The notes below the pieces were generated by a model. The model worked only from the letters and a program-made list of their open reading frames with translations. It did not search any database and had not been told where the DNA came from. A program made the translations under genes and the position numbers. From Parahaliea mediterranea (lineage in GTDB: Bacteria; Pseudomonadota; Gammaproteobacteria; Pseudomonadales; Halieaceae), in the NCBI RefSeq assembly GCF_003402235.1, contig NZ_QEWO01000001.1, forward strand, positions 930,001-994,000: 64,000 nt of DNA, given 5' to 3'. Of this stretch, positions 45,555-54,911 are shown piece by piece. Every line of letters begins with the position of its first letter. The stretch's first letter is position 1.

Positions 45555-46742
45555 ATGCATCTCGAACTCAGCCCCCAGCAGCAAGCCCTGCGCCAGGAAC
45601 TGCGCAGCTACTTCCAGCAACTGATGACACCGGCATTGATCCGCGAAACCCGCGGCAACGAGGGCGGCGACGCCTACAAATCGGTGATCCGCCAGATCGG
45701 CAAGGACGGCTGGCTGACCCTGGGCTGGCCCGAGGCCTACGGCGGCCAGGGCCGCGGCCCGATGGATCAGATGATCCTGTTCGAAGAGGCCCAGTTGGCC
45801 TGCGCCCCCCTGCCCTTTGTCACCATCAACACAGTGGGGCCGGCCATCATCGCCCACGGCTCCGAGGCCCATAAGCAGTTCTTCCTGCCGAAAATCGCCG
45901 CCGGCGAACTGCACTTTGCCATCGGCTATTCCGAACCCCAGGCGGGCACCGACCTGGCCAGCCTGAAAACCAGCGCGGTGCGCGAAGGCGACGAATGGGT
46001 GATTAACGGCACCAAGGTATTCACCTCCAGCGCCGAAGCGGCGGACTACATCTGGCTGGCGGCGCGCACCGACCCGCAGGCAGCACGCCCCCACGCCGGC
46101 ATCAGCGTATTGATGGTGGATGCCAAACAGCCGGGCTTCAGCTACGCCCCCATTCACACCGTGGGGGATGTGCGCACCAACATGTCCTACTACGACAACG
46201 TGCGCTGCCCCCACGACATGATCTGCGGCGAGCTGAACGGCGGCTGGAAGCTCATTACCTCCCAGCTCAACCACGAGCGGGTGGGGCTGGCGGCCATCGG
46301 CGTTTACGCCTGGAAGCTCTACGAGCAGGCCCTGGCCTGGGCCCGCACCGCAGAAGCCAGCGGCGAGCGCCCCATCGACCGCCCGGTGGTGCAAACCCTG
46401 CTGGGGCAGGCCTACGCCCGGCTGGAGGCCATGCGGCTCACCACCTGGCGCATGGTGTCGCGAATGGAGAACGAAGAGCCGGACCCGGCCTACTCATCGG
46501 CCATCAAGACCTTCAGCACCGAGTCACAGATTGAAATCTATCGCCTGCTGATCGACGCCCTGGGCCCGGCGGCCAACCTGCGCGCCGACAGTGCGGGCGC
46601 CCTGCTGCAGGGCGAGTTGGAAGCGGAGTACCGCCGTTGCCAGATCAATACCTTCGGCGGCGGTGTGCTGGAAGTGATGCGCGACCTGGTGGCCCAGTTC
46701 GGCCTGGGAATGGGCGGCGGCCGACGCCGGGCCGCCACCTGA
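45555..46742 (+). CDS. Acyl-CoA dehydrogenase subunit resembling ChsE2 (FadE29)
   Basis: A 395-residue acyl-CoA dehydrogenase. The motifs are GWPEAYGGQGR, the FAD and substrate region GYSEPQAGTDLASLKT, VFTSSAEAADYIWLAARTDP, a central helical region and a C-terminal NTFGGGVLEVMRDLVAQ. The GYSEPxAGTDLASL form is typical of FadE29-type subunits acting on steroid-CoA side chains. As with ChsE1-ChsE2, it would work with the shorter subunit encoded at 42717, although it is transcribed in the opposite direction from the shared regulatory region. Confidence 0.85.
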   Translation: MHLELSPQQQALRQELRSYFQQLMTPALIRETRGNEGGDAYKSVIRQIGKDGWLTLGWPEAYGGQGRGPMDQMILFEEAQLACAPLPFVTINTVGPAIIAHGSEAHKQFFLPKIAAGELHFAIGYSEPQAGTDLASLKTSAVREGDEWVINGTKVFTSSAEAADYIWLAARTDPQAARPHAGISVLMVDAKQPGFSYAPIHTVGDVRTNMSYYDNVRCPHDMICGELNGGWKLITSQLNHERVGLAAIGVYAWKLYEQALAWARTAEASGERPIDRPVVQTLLGQAYARLEAMRLTTWRMVSRMENEEPDPAYSSAIKTFSTESQIEIYRLLIDALGPAANLRADSAGALLQGELEAEYRRCQINTFGGGVLEVMRDLVAQFGLGMGGGRRRAAT

Positions 46743-46757
46743 TGGCGCTGTAAACAC

Positions 46758-47318
46758 CTAGAACTGGTAGGTCAAACCCACGCTGAACATGGACAGGTCG
46801 TCGAGGTTGTCGACATCGAAGTACTCCCACTCGCCACGGATGGCGAAGTTGCCGAGTTCCAGATCTGCCCCGATACCGTAGGCCGGGTCGGTGCTGCTGT
46901 CGCTGTCGCTGAAACTGACGCCGCCCTGCTCAATGCGAAAGTCTGTATCGGCGTACACCACCCCCACCTTGGCAAACAGGTCGATAAAGCCCAGCGGCAG
47001 GTTACCCACCAAAAACGCATCCCAGGCATCGGTGGCCACCCGGGCGCGGGAGAAGGTGGAGTCACCCTCCACTTCGCCAAAGTCCACGTAGCCCGCTTCC
47101 ACACCCAGGATGGACAGGAACTGCCAGCCAGCGAACACCTTGTAGCCGAAGTCGTCGTCGTCCAGGTCGTAGTCGCTGTTTTCAATAATGTCGCGGGCTT
47201 CGGCCTCGGTATAGGCCTGGCCGACGCTGCCACCGATATAGAAGCCGGTATCATCCGCCTGTGCCGGCAGGGCAAGCCCTGCAGCCAGGGCCGCGGCCAG
47301 TGTCATTCTCGTTTTCAT
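46758..47318 (-). CDS. Small outer-membrane beta-barrel protein
   Basis: A 186-residue protein. A signal peptide (MKTRMTLAAALAAGLALPAQA) is followed by an 8-strand OmpX/OmpA-like barrel: FYIGGSVGQAY, FGYKVFAGWQFLS, EAGYVDFGEV and a final FSVGLTYQF with the C-terminal Phe needed for assembly. Acidic surface loops (SDYDLDDDDF) are present. GGAGAG precedes the ATG at 47318; the frame reading further upstream lacks a signal. A pore or surface role is possible. The end is only 15 bp from the end of the convergent acyl-CoA dehydrogenase gene. Confidence 0.88.
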   Translation of the reverse strand: MKTRMTLAAALAAGLALPAQADDTGFYIGGSVGQAYTEAEARDIIENSDYDLDDDDFGYKVFAGWQFLSILGVEAGYVDFGEVEGDSTFSRARVATDAWDAFLVGNLPLGFIDLFAKVGVVYADTDFRIEQGGVSFSDSDSSTDPAYGIGADLELGNFAIRGEWEYFDVDNLDDLSMFSVGLTYQF

Positions 47319-47522
47319 GTGTTCTCTCCATAGGGTGTTGTGCCGGCGCTGCCGACAGCCAAAAACATAGCACCTGCCGTCAGCTTCGCCCGGAAATTCG
47401 CCAAAAATATTCACGGCGACGCAAACACTCCTCACCACCGCCGCCACAGCCACTATCAGTGCCAATAGCTTGAGCGGGCGGCCAGCGGGTGCTTACATCC
47501 CACCTGTATTGAGGACAACCAC

Positions 47523-49652
47523 ATGGCGATCATCCACAAGAAAACCTTCTGCCGTGTCTGCGAACCCGGCTGCCCCCTGGACGCGCAAGTGGAGCAATCC
47601 GCCACCGGCGAGCGCCTGCTGGGCCTTAGCCCCCAGCGCGACCACCCACTGAGCGGCGGCTTTGCCTGCCACAAGGGGGTCAACTTCACCCAGATACACC
47701 TGGACCGGGACCGTCTCGACCACCCCCAGCGCCGCGACGGCAAGCAGTGGGCCAACCTGAGCTGGCCCCAGGCCCTGCAGGAGATTGCCGACAAAACCCG
47801 GGCCATTCGCGAGCGCCACGGCAACGACGTCATCGCCGGCTACATCGGCAACCCCACCGCCTTCAACGCCCTGGGCGGCGAGGCCATCGTGCACTTCTTC
47901 CGCCAGCTTGGCACCCGCCATGTGTTCAACTCCGGCACCCAGGACTGCGCCAACAAATTTGCCGGCGCCGAGGCGGTGTACGGCACCAGCACCCTACACC
48001 CGATTCCCGACATCGGCCGCAGCAGCTTCTGCCTGATTTTTGGCGAAAACCCCAAGGTTTCACACATGAGCTTCCTGTCCATCTTCGACCCGATGGCGGC
48101 GTTGCGCGCTGTGGTGAGCCGCGGTGGGCGGGTGGTGTACGTCAACCCCCGGCGCATCGAATCCGCCAGCCCCCGCACCGGCGAAGTGCTGCAGATCAAG
48201 CCGGACACCGACCTCTACCTGATGGCGGCCCTGCTGCACGAAATGCAGCGCGCCGGCCTGTGGCGCGAAGACATCCTGGCGGCCCACGGCGAGCGCGTGG
48301 ATGCCCTGCGGGACTTTATTGCCCCCTACAGCGCCGAACGCGTCGCCCCGGTGGTGGGCCTTGATGCCGGGGACATTCGCACCCTGGCACACGACTTTGG
48401 CACCGCGCCCTCGGCCTGCGTGCACATGAGCACCGGGGTCAACATGGGCCGCCAGGGCACCCTGTGCTACTGGCTGCTGCAGATGCTGAGCCTGGTCAGC
48501 GGCAACCTCGACAGGCGCGGCGGCAATCTCTATTCACTGGGTTTTTATCCCGCCGCCCGCGCCGGCCGGGTGAGCGTTGATCATAGCCCCTTCTTCGATT
48601 CCAGCTACGGGGAACTGCGCCATATCCGCGGCGCACTGCCCGCCAACCTGATGGCAGACTTCATCGGCCAGCCAGACAAGCCGGTGAAGGCACTGTTTGT
48701 GATTGCCGGCAACCCGCTGCTGTCCATTGGCGGCGAGGCGGCGCTGCGCCACGCCTTCACCGAGTTGGAACTGCTGGTGGTGATCGACATTTTCCGCAAT
48801 GTCACCGGCGAACTGGCCCACTACACCCTGCCCGCCACCGACATGCTGGAGCGGGCCGACCTGAACCTCTGTGGCCTTGGCATGCAGTCTGTGCCCCACG
48901 TCCAGTACACCGACGCCGTGGTCCCGCCATCCGCCGAGCGGCGCGAGGAGTGGTGGATACTCGGCAAACTGGCACAGGCCATGGGCCTGCCCTCCCCCTT
49001 CGACGCCGACGAGGCCCCCGACCCGTTTGCCCGCCTGAACAGCATGCTGCGCCATGCCGGCCTCGACATCGCCCAACTCAAAACGGCGCCGGGGCAGTGC
49101 GCCCTGCTGCCAGACCACCAGACCGGCCGCTTCTTCAGCGACTGGCTGCAGCGGGATTCGCAGCGGGTAGACTGCTGTCCGCCCCTGTTTGACGCCGCCA
49201 TTTCCCAGTCCAGCCGGATTTTTAACGAACTGGCCACCGAGCCCGCCGACACCCTGAAGCTGATCACCTTGCGCACCAACCACATGCTGAACAGCTGGTT
49301 TCACAACGCGCCCTATCTAAAGCGCAGCGGCTTCCTGGACAACCCCCTGCACATCAACGCCGAGGATGCGGCACGCCTTGCGCTGGCAGAAGGCGACGAA
49401 GTGACCGTGCAAAGCGCATGGGGCCACCTGCAGGCCCGGGTACACATCGACGACAGCCTGCGCCCGGGCGTGGTGGCCATGACCCACGGCTGGGGCCACC
49501 GCAGCGCCAACAGCCTGGGCGTGGCCAGCCGCCACCCGGGAGCCAACGTCAACCGCCTGCTGCCCAGGGGGCCGGGCAGCTACGAGCGCCTGTCCAACCA
49601 GGCGCACATGACCGGCATTCGCGTGTCGCTGGCCCGGCCCGGCGCCATCTAA
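47523..49652 (+). CDS. Molybdopterin-dependent oxidoreductase
   Basis: A 709-residue protein of the DMSO-reductase superfamily. A [4Fe-4S] motif, C10-x2-C13-x3-C17-x31-C49, begins the sequence. C142 in SGTQDCANKF is in the place of the Mo-ligating residue. Further marks are GENPKVSHMS, IAGNPLLSIGG and a C-terminal domain with THGWGHRSANSLG, the molydopterin dinucleotide-binding end. No twin-arginine signal is visible, so it is probably cytoplasmic. It has no partner subunit nearby. Formate, nitrate or a non-standard substrate cannot be told apart here. Ribosome-binding site GAGGA lies 8 nt upstream. Confidence 0.88.
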   Translation: MAIIHKKTFCRVCEPGCPLDAQVEQSATGERLLGLSPQRDHPLSGGFACHKGVNFTQIHLDRDRLDHPQRRDGKQWANLSWPQALQEIADKTRAIRERHGNDVIAGYIGNPTAFNALGGEAIVHFFRQLGTRHVFNSGTQDCANKFAGAEAVYGTSTLHPIPDIGRSSFCLIFGENPKVSHMSFLSIFDPMAALRAVVSRGGRVVYVNPRRIESASPRTGEVLQIKPDTDLYLMAALLHEMQRAGLWREDILAAHGERVDALRDFIAPYSAERVAPVVGLDAGDIRTLAHDFGTAPSACVHMSTGVNMGRQGTLCYWLLQMLSLVSGNLDRRGGNLYSLGFYPAARAGRVSVDHSPFFDSSYGELRHIRGALPANLMADFIGQPDKPVKALFVIAGNPLLSIGGEAALRHAFTELELLVVIDIFRNVTGELAHYTLPATDMLERADLNLCGLGMQSVPHVQYTDAVVPPSAERREEWWILGKLAQAMGLPSPFDADEAPDPFARLNSMLRHAGLDIAQLKTAPGQCALLPDHQTGRFFSDWLQRDSQRVDCCPPLFDAAISQSSRIFNELATEPADTLKLITLRTNHMLNSWFHNAPYLKRSGFLDNPLHINAEDAARLALAEGDEVTVQSAWGHLQARVHIDDSLRPGVVAMTHGWGHRSANSLGVASRHPGANVNRLLPRGPGSYERLSNQAHMTGIRVSLARPGAI

Positions 49653-49689
49653 CACCGCGGTGCCAGAAGCCGCACCGGGCCCTTGCCCC

Positions 49690-49716
49690 GCCCTTGCCCT
49701 TGCCCTTGCCCTTGCC
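49690..49716. repeat. Hexanucleotide repeat GCCCTT
   Basis: Four perfect copies of GCCCTT in tandem, followed by a partial copy, with a fifth imperfect copy just upstream. It lies in the gap before the second DUF3604 gene and may vary in copy number. Confidence 0.75.
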
Positions 49717-49916
49717 AGAAGAGAGCGGCCGTTGGGCTGAACTTAACCCGGCGCCCCTGCGCTATACTCCGGTTTACCTATTTTGGGGCGCCCCTCGGTT
49801 CCGCCCCGCAAGCGGGATACAGGTGGCGGCAAAAGTGCCGCTCGCCTGCGGTCGGTCTCGATCGGATGGATCAACCCGCTAATCGGCAGCCAGCAGCAAC
49901 AAAGGAGTACAACGCT

Positions 49917-51782
49917 ATGGGACGTCTAGGCCAGTTTTTGGGTTTGTTGCCGCTAGCGCTTGCCGCCGGTGGCCAGGCCATCGCGCAAAGCGCTGCCCCT
50001 GTCAGTGGCAATGATGGTAACAGTGCCATGGCAACCAACCCGGTGCGCGATGTGTACTTCGGCAATCTCCATGTCCATACCGGCTGGTCGTTCGACGGTT
50101 TTATCAACGGCGCCTTCACCGAGCCCGACTCCGCCTACCGCTGGGCCAAGGGCGAACGGATCCCCAACCCTGGCAGCGGAGACGCACTGCAGATCAAAGT
50201 GCCCCTGGACTGGTACATCGTCTCCGACCACGCCGAATACCTCGGGGCACTCCCGCTGATGGCAGACCCCGACAGCCCTGTCAGCCGGCACCCGCTGGCG
50301 GCGGACATCACCGGTGACGACGCGCAAAAGTCCTTTGCCGCCTACACCACCATCAGCAACGGCATGTACAGCGTGCCGCCGAAGGTCGACCCGATTCTCG
50401 GCGACACGAAGCTGGCACAGAACCTGTGGTCGCAGGTTGTCGAGATTGTCGACAGGCACTATGAGCCCGGCGTTTTCACCACCATGGCGGGCTACGAATG
50501 GACCTCGGCACCGGACTGGCGAAATATCCACCGGGTGGTTTTCTTCCGCGACACCGCCAGCGTGCCAGACGCCCCCTTTTCTGCCCTGGACTCCAGCAAG
50601 CCAGAAGACTTGTGGCAGTGGATGGACAAACAGCGCGCCGCCGGCAACGATCTGCTGGCGGTGCCGCACAACGGCAACGCCAGTGATGGCATCATGTTCC
50701 CGGTGGGAGAATCCTATGGCGGCAGCAAACTGGATGCGACCTATGCCGCCGCCCGGATGCGCAACGAACCGCTGTATGAAATCACCCAGATCAAGGGCAC
50801 GTCAGAAACACACCCGGCCCTCTATCCCAATGACGAGTTTGGCAGCTTCGAGCTGTGGGACTACACCCTTGCCGCCACCGCCACGCCCCCTGAGCACAAG
50901 CGTGGCGGATACGCGAGGGAGGCATTAATACGCGGGCTCAAACTGGCCACCGAGGGCAATGGAAACCCCTTTAAATACGGATTCATTGGCGATTCGGATA
51001 CGCACAATGGCGCATCCACCATCGAAGAGGACAATTACACCGGCAAGTTCGGCTTTGAGAGCGAAGCGAAACACCGGCTGCAGGGGCCGCCCGGGGTGGG
51101 CGCGGCGGCAGCCCGCCAGGTGCGCCAGTTCAGTACCGGCGGTGTGGCCGGTGTGTGGGCCATCTCCAACACCCGCGACGGCATTTTTGACGCGCTCAAG
51201 CGCCGTGAAACCTTCGCAACATCCGGGCCACGGCTGAAAGTACGCATGTTTGGCGGCTTTGGCCTGGCGGATTTCAAACCCGGAGCACAACACGCCCTGC
51301 AACAGGCCTACACCAGCGCCGTGCCGATGGGCGGCGACCTGACAGCGGCCCCGCAGGGGGCGGCCCCCACCTTTGTGGTTCACGCCATCAAGGAAACCGA
51401 CGGCGCAAACCTCGACCGGATTCAAATCATCAAGGGCTGGGTCGACGCCAAAGGAGAGCCGCGCTCAAAAATCTACAACGTGGCCCTGTCTGGCGGGCGC
51501 AAACCGGGCGAGGACGGCAAGGTGGCACCAGTGGGCAACACGGTGAACGAAGCCGATGCCACCTACACCAACGATATTGGCGCCGTACAACTGCATGCGT
51601 TCTGGACCGACCCGGATTTTGACGCCGCGCGCCCGGCGCTTTACTACGCGCGCATTCTGCAGATACCCACCCCGCGCTGGTCAACCTATGACGCAGCGCG
51701 CACCGGCCTGAAACGGCCGACTGACGTGCCAGTCAGCCTGCAGGAACGCGCCTGGACATCGCCCATCTGGTATACCCCTTGA
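49917..51782 (+). CDS. DUF3604 domain protein, copy 2
   Basis: A 621-residue exported protein. A signal peptide (FLGLLPLALAAGGQAIAQ) precedes the DUF3604 domain. The motifs are LHVHTGWSFDGF (HxH), VSDHAEYLG, VPHNGN, IGDSDTHN and a C-terminal SPIWYTP. ATG 49917 was chosen over the upstream frame because AAAGGAG lies 7 nt before it and the extension is repetitive. A TATACT box is at 49763-49768. It is clearly a paralogue of the protein at 23018. Metal-dependent hydrolase activity is inferred from the PHP-like motifs; the substrate is unknown. Confidence 0.87.
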   Translation: MGRLGQFLGLLPLALAAGGQAIAQSAAPVSGNDGNSAMATNPVRDVYFGNLHVHTGWSFDGFINGAFTEPDSAYRWAKGERIPNPGSGDALQIKVPLDWYIVSDHAEYLGALPLMADPDSPVSRHPLAADITGDDAQKSFAAYTTISNGMYSVPPKVDPILGDTKLAQNLWSQVVEIVDRHYEPGVFTTMAGYEWTSAPDWRNIHRVVFFRDTASVPDAPFSALDSSKPEDLWQWMDKQRAAGNDLLAVPHNGNASDGIMFPVGESYGGSKLDATYAAARMRNEPLYEITQIKGTSETHPALYPNDEFGSFELWDYTLAATATPPEHKRGGYAREALIRGLKLATEGNGNPFKYGFIGDSDTHNGASTIEEDNYTGKFGFESEAKHRLQGPPGVGAAAARQVRQFSTGGVAGVWAISNTRDGIFDALKRRETFATSGPRLKVRMFGGFGLADFKPGAQHALQQAYTSAVPMGGDLTAAPQGAAPTFVVHAIKETDGANLDRIQIIKGWVDAKGEPRSKIYNVALSGGRKPGEDGKVAPVGNTVNEADATYTNDIGAVQLHAFWTDPDFDAARPALYYARILQIPTPRWSTYDAARTGLKRPTDVPVSLQERAWTSPIWYTP

Positions 51783-51850
51783 CCAGCCGCATCAGGACCC
51801 AGCGCCCTTAGCCGGATGCGCGACGAAGGCCAGCGGCAACCAACACACAT

Positions 51851-53344
51851 CTAGTTGCCGGGGGCGGGCCAAAGGTTATCGACAGGCGCCTGGTCTGCCC
51901 GGGCCACGGCTGCTGAATCTGTCCAGCCACCGCCCATGGCGCGGTACAGCAGCACCCACTCAAGCAGGTTGGCCGTTTCTGCCTGCGCCAGTTGATCCTG
52001 CGCAGACTGCAGTTCGCGCTCGGCATCCAGCACCGCCAGGAAGTCGGCAACCCCCGCCGTATACTGGCGCCTTGCAAGACGCACAACATCGGCACTGGTA
52101 TTGGCCGCCCGGGCAAGACCCTGGCGGCGCTGGTGGGCTTCCCTGAAGGCCACCAAAGCGGACTCCACTTCCGCCAGCGATTGCAGCACCACCTGCTCGT
52201 ATCGCAGCGCCGCCTCGTCATCACGCAAGCTGGCCGCGGCGATGTTGGCGCGCAGGGCACCACCTGCAAACAGCGGCCAGTCAAGACGCGCCCCCAGGCC
52301 ATGGAAGCTGCTGTCTGCGTCAAGCCAGTTATCGCTGTGGCTGCTTGCAACACCCACACTGCCGGTCAGCGAAAAGCGCGGGAACAATGCGGCGGTTGCC
52401 ACACCCACCTGCGCCGTTGCCGATGCCATCGCCCGCTCTGCCGCCATAATATCCGGACGCTGGCGCAGCACCTCCGATGGCAGGCCAACCGGAATGCGCT
52501 CAGGCGGCGTTGGCAGGGCCTCCGATGCGGCCAACTCTCGATCCAGCTGCGCCGGCATCTGTGCGATCAGCACCGCCAGGCGGTTCTGCACTGCGGCACT
52601 GGCCGAGCGCAGGGTGGGCAATGCCGCCCGGGTCCCTTGCAATTGAGCTTCTGCGCGCTGCAAATCAAAGTCACTGACCAGGCCGGCATTCAGCTGGCGC
52701 TGCACCAGATCAACGGTGGATTCCTGCAGCGCAATGTTCTGGCGCATGATGGCCATGCGCTTCTGCAGGCCACGCCATTCAAAGTAGCTGGAGGCAACCT
52801 CGGCCACCACCGCCAGTTGGGCGCCTCGTGCCAGCGCCGCACTCTGCCCGATGCGGGCATCCGCTGCCTCGACCTGGCGCCGGGTATACCCGAAAAGGTC
52901 AATCTCCCAGGCCATGTTGAGCCCCATGCGATAGCCGTGCTGATCCAGTGGCACCCCGGGCAGGAAGGCGATGGGGTCCGGCCCGTTCTCGCTGAATGAA
53001 TCCCGGTTTGTCGATGTGAGCGCATCAACGCCCGGATACAGTGCGCCACTGACTGCAGCACGCATGGCCTGCGCCTGCTGGACTTTCAAGCCGGCAATAC
53101 GCACATCGTGGTTGGCGGCTAGCGCCTGCTCTATCAAACGGGTCAACACCGGGTCGTTGAAGCGCTCCCACCAGAGGTTATCCTGCTGCGCTATCGCCCC
53201 ACTTGCACCACTTGCGCCCTGCCACTGCGCCGGTAGTGCCGGCTGCGGCGCCTGATAGGTGGGGCCAACCGTACAGCCAGAGAGCGTCACCAACAGCGCC
53301 GCAAGCAACATGCAATGCCGCAGCACTTTTTCATTTCGAATCAT
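51851..53344 (-). CDS. Outer-membrane efflux lipoprotein (NodT/OprM family)
   Basis: A 497-residue outer-membrane channel of a tripartite pump. A lipoprotein signal ends in LSGC (Cys23), followed by TVGPTYQAP, the usual start of NodT-type proteins. There are two TolC-like repeats of helices and strands, with LQRAEAQLQGTRAALP and the repeat-2 QYTAGVADFLAVLDAERELQSAQ. It is last in the efflux operon, 1 bp after the MFS gene stop. Confidence 0.92.
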   Translation of the reverse strand: MIRNEKVLRHCMLLAALLVTLSGCTVGPTYQAPQPALPAQWQGASGASGAIAQQDNLWWERFNDPVLTRLIEQALAANHDVRIAGLKVQQAQAMRAAVSGALYPGVDALTSTNRDSFSENGPDPIAFLPGVPLDQHGYRMGLNMAWEIDLFGYTRRQVEAADARIGQSAALARGAQLAVVAEVASSYFEWRGLQKRMAIMRQNIALQESTVDLVQRQLNAGLVSDFDLQRAEAQLQGTRAALPTLRSASAAVQNRLAVLIAQMPAQLDRELAASEALPTPPERIPVGLPSEVLRQRPDIMAAERAMASATAQVGVATAALFPRFSLTGSVGVASSHSDNWLDADSSFHGLGARLDWPLFAGGALRANIAAASLRDDEAALRYEQVVLQSLAEVESALVAFREAHQRRQGLARAANTSADVVRLARRQYTAGVADFLAVLDAERELQSAQDQLAQAETANLLEWVLLYRAMGGGWTDSAAVARADQAPVDNLWPAPGN

Positions 53345-53345
53345 A

Positions 53346-54911
53346 TTAATGTCCTACCGTCACTTGCTGGCGAGGTGCGCGTAGCAGCGGTGCCAGCAGC
53401 AGCGCCGCAACAAAACAGGCGCCCATCACCAGGTGGATGTCGTTGAAAGTCATGACCATGGCTTCGCGCGCGGCCATTTGCCGCGCAATCTCCAGCACCG
53501 GCATGTTGTCTGCGCCCGCCGTTGCAGAAGCCACCTGTGCAGCCAGGGCCTGATAGGCCGGGCGCGCCGGATTGATCCAGTCACCAAGGCGCGCCATGTG
53601 CAGAGCAAAGCGGCTATCCAGAAGGGTGTTGATAGCCGCCAGCCCGACCGCGCCGCCCATGTTGCGCGCCAGGTTGTACAGCCCGCTGGCATTGCTCAAC
53701 TTCTCCGGGGGCAGTGTGCCAAGCGCAATGGTGTTCACGCTGATGATCATCCACACCAGCCCGACGCCGCGAATGGCCTGAGGCCAGAACAAGGCATCGA
53801 ACTTGGATTGCGCGTTAAACCAGCCGGCGCTGATGAAACCAAGGCCCGCCATCGCTATGCCACAGGTCAGCACCAACCGCGGCCCGAAACGCTCCGCCAA
53901 TTTGCCCGCGACCGGCGCTCCCAGGAACATGAAGATCCCGGTCACGCTCATTACCATGCCAATCTGCAGGGCGTTGAAGTCGTGAATGCGCGAGAGCAAA
54001 AGGGGTGTTACGTAAACGCCGCCAAACAGGCCAAACCCCAGCACGGCGGCCAGCAAACAGCCCAGGGTGAAGTTGCGGTCTTTGAAAATGGTGAGGTCCA
54101 CTATGGGCTGGCGATAGCTAAAGCAGCGCCACAGGAACAGCACCCCGGCGGATACCGCAATCGCGGTCCAGACGGTGATGACAGGTTCGTCGAACCAGTC
54201 GTCACGCGGCCCTTCGTCCAGAACGAACTCCAGCCCACCCAGGAACAACGCCATCAGTATCAGCCCCTGGATATCAAAGCCCCGCGCCAGGCGACTATCG
54301 CCGCGGTCGAAGTCCGGCATGGAGGCAACCAACGTGACGACGATCAGGCCAGGTATCACATTAATGGCAAACAACCAGTGCCAGGAAAGCCATTCCGTGA
54401 TGAAGCCACCGAGTGTCGGCCCCACCGCCGGCGCACAGGTCACTATCATGCCGACCGCCACATTCGCCATGGGCTGGCGCGAGCGCGGAAATACCAGATA
54501 CACCGACGAGAAAACACAGGGGATCATGCCGCCGCCGATGAAGCCCTGCAGCACCCGCAATACAATCAGCGACGGCAGTGACCAGGCAAAGGCACAGGCC
54601 AGGCTGGTCAGGGTAAAACCGATGGCGGAGACCACAAACAGGCGACGGCTGCCCCACATGCGCGCTAGGTAGCCAGAGAGCGGAATCATCACCACTTCGG
54701 CAATCAGGTAGCTGGTCTGGACCCAGCTGATTTCGTCCGGGCTGGCGGCCAGGCCGGCCTGAATTTCATTCAGCGAGCTGGCCACAATCTGGATGTCCAA
54801 AATGGCCAGGAACATGCCGACCACCATGGCAATCCAGCCGGCCAGCATGCGCGGGTCGATGGGCGCGGCATCCACCTCCGCCGGTGAGGCGGCGCCGGCT
54901 AGAGCGGCCAT
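53346..54911 (-). CDS. DHA2 family MFS efflux transporter (EmrB type)
   Basis: A 521-residue inner-membrane transporter with 14 predicted helices. Helix 1 with MVVGMFLAILDIQIVASSLNEIQ, motif A-like YLARMWGSRRLF, and motif C-like GGMIPCVFSSVYLV are visible. EmrB proteins pump hydrophobic or uncoupling compounds with the proton gradient. Its start overlaps the end of the adaptor gene by 13 bp. With the adaptor and the outer-membrane lipoprotein it makes a complete tripartite pump. Confidence 0.92.
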   Translation of the reverse strand: MAALAGAASPAEVDAAPIDPRMLAGWIAMVVGMFLAILDIQIVASSLNEIQAGLAASPDEISWVQTSYLIAEVVMIPLSGYLARMWGSRRLFVVSAIGFTLTSLACAFAWSLPSLIVLRVLQGFIGGGMIPCVFSSVYLVFPRSRQPMANVAVGMIVTCAPAVGPTLGGFITEWLSWHWLFAINVIPGLIVVTLVASMPDFDRGDSRLARGFDIQGLILMALFLGGLEFVLDEGPRDDWFDEPVITVWTAIAVSAGVLFLWRCFSYRQPIVDLTIFKDRNFTLGCLLAAVLGFGLFGGVYVTPLLLSRIHDFNALQIGMVMSVTGIFMFLGAPVAGKLAERFGPRLVLTCGIAMAGLGFISAGWFNAQSKFDALFWPQAIRGVGLVWMIISVNTIALGTLPPEKLSNASGLYNLARNMGGAVGLAAINTLLDSRFALHMARLGDWINPARPAYQALAAQVASATAGADNMPVLEIARQMAAREAMVMTFNDIHLVMGACFVAALLLAPLLRAPRQQVTVGH

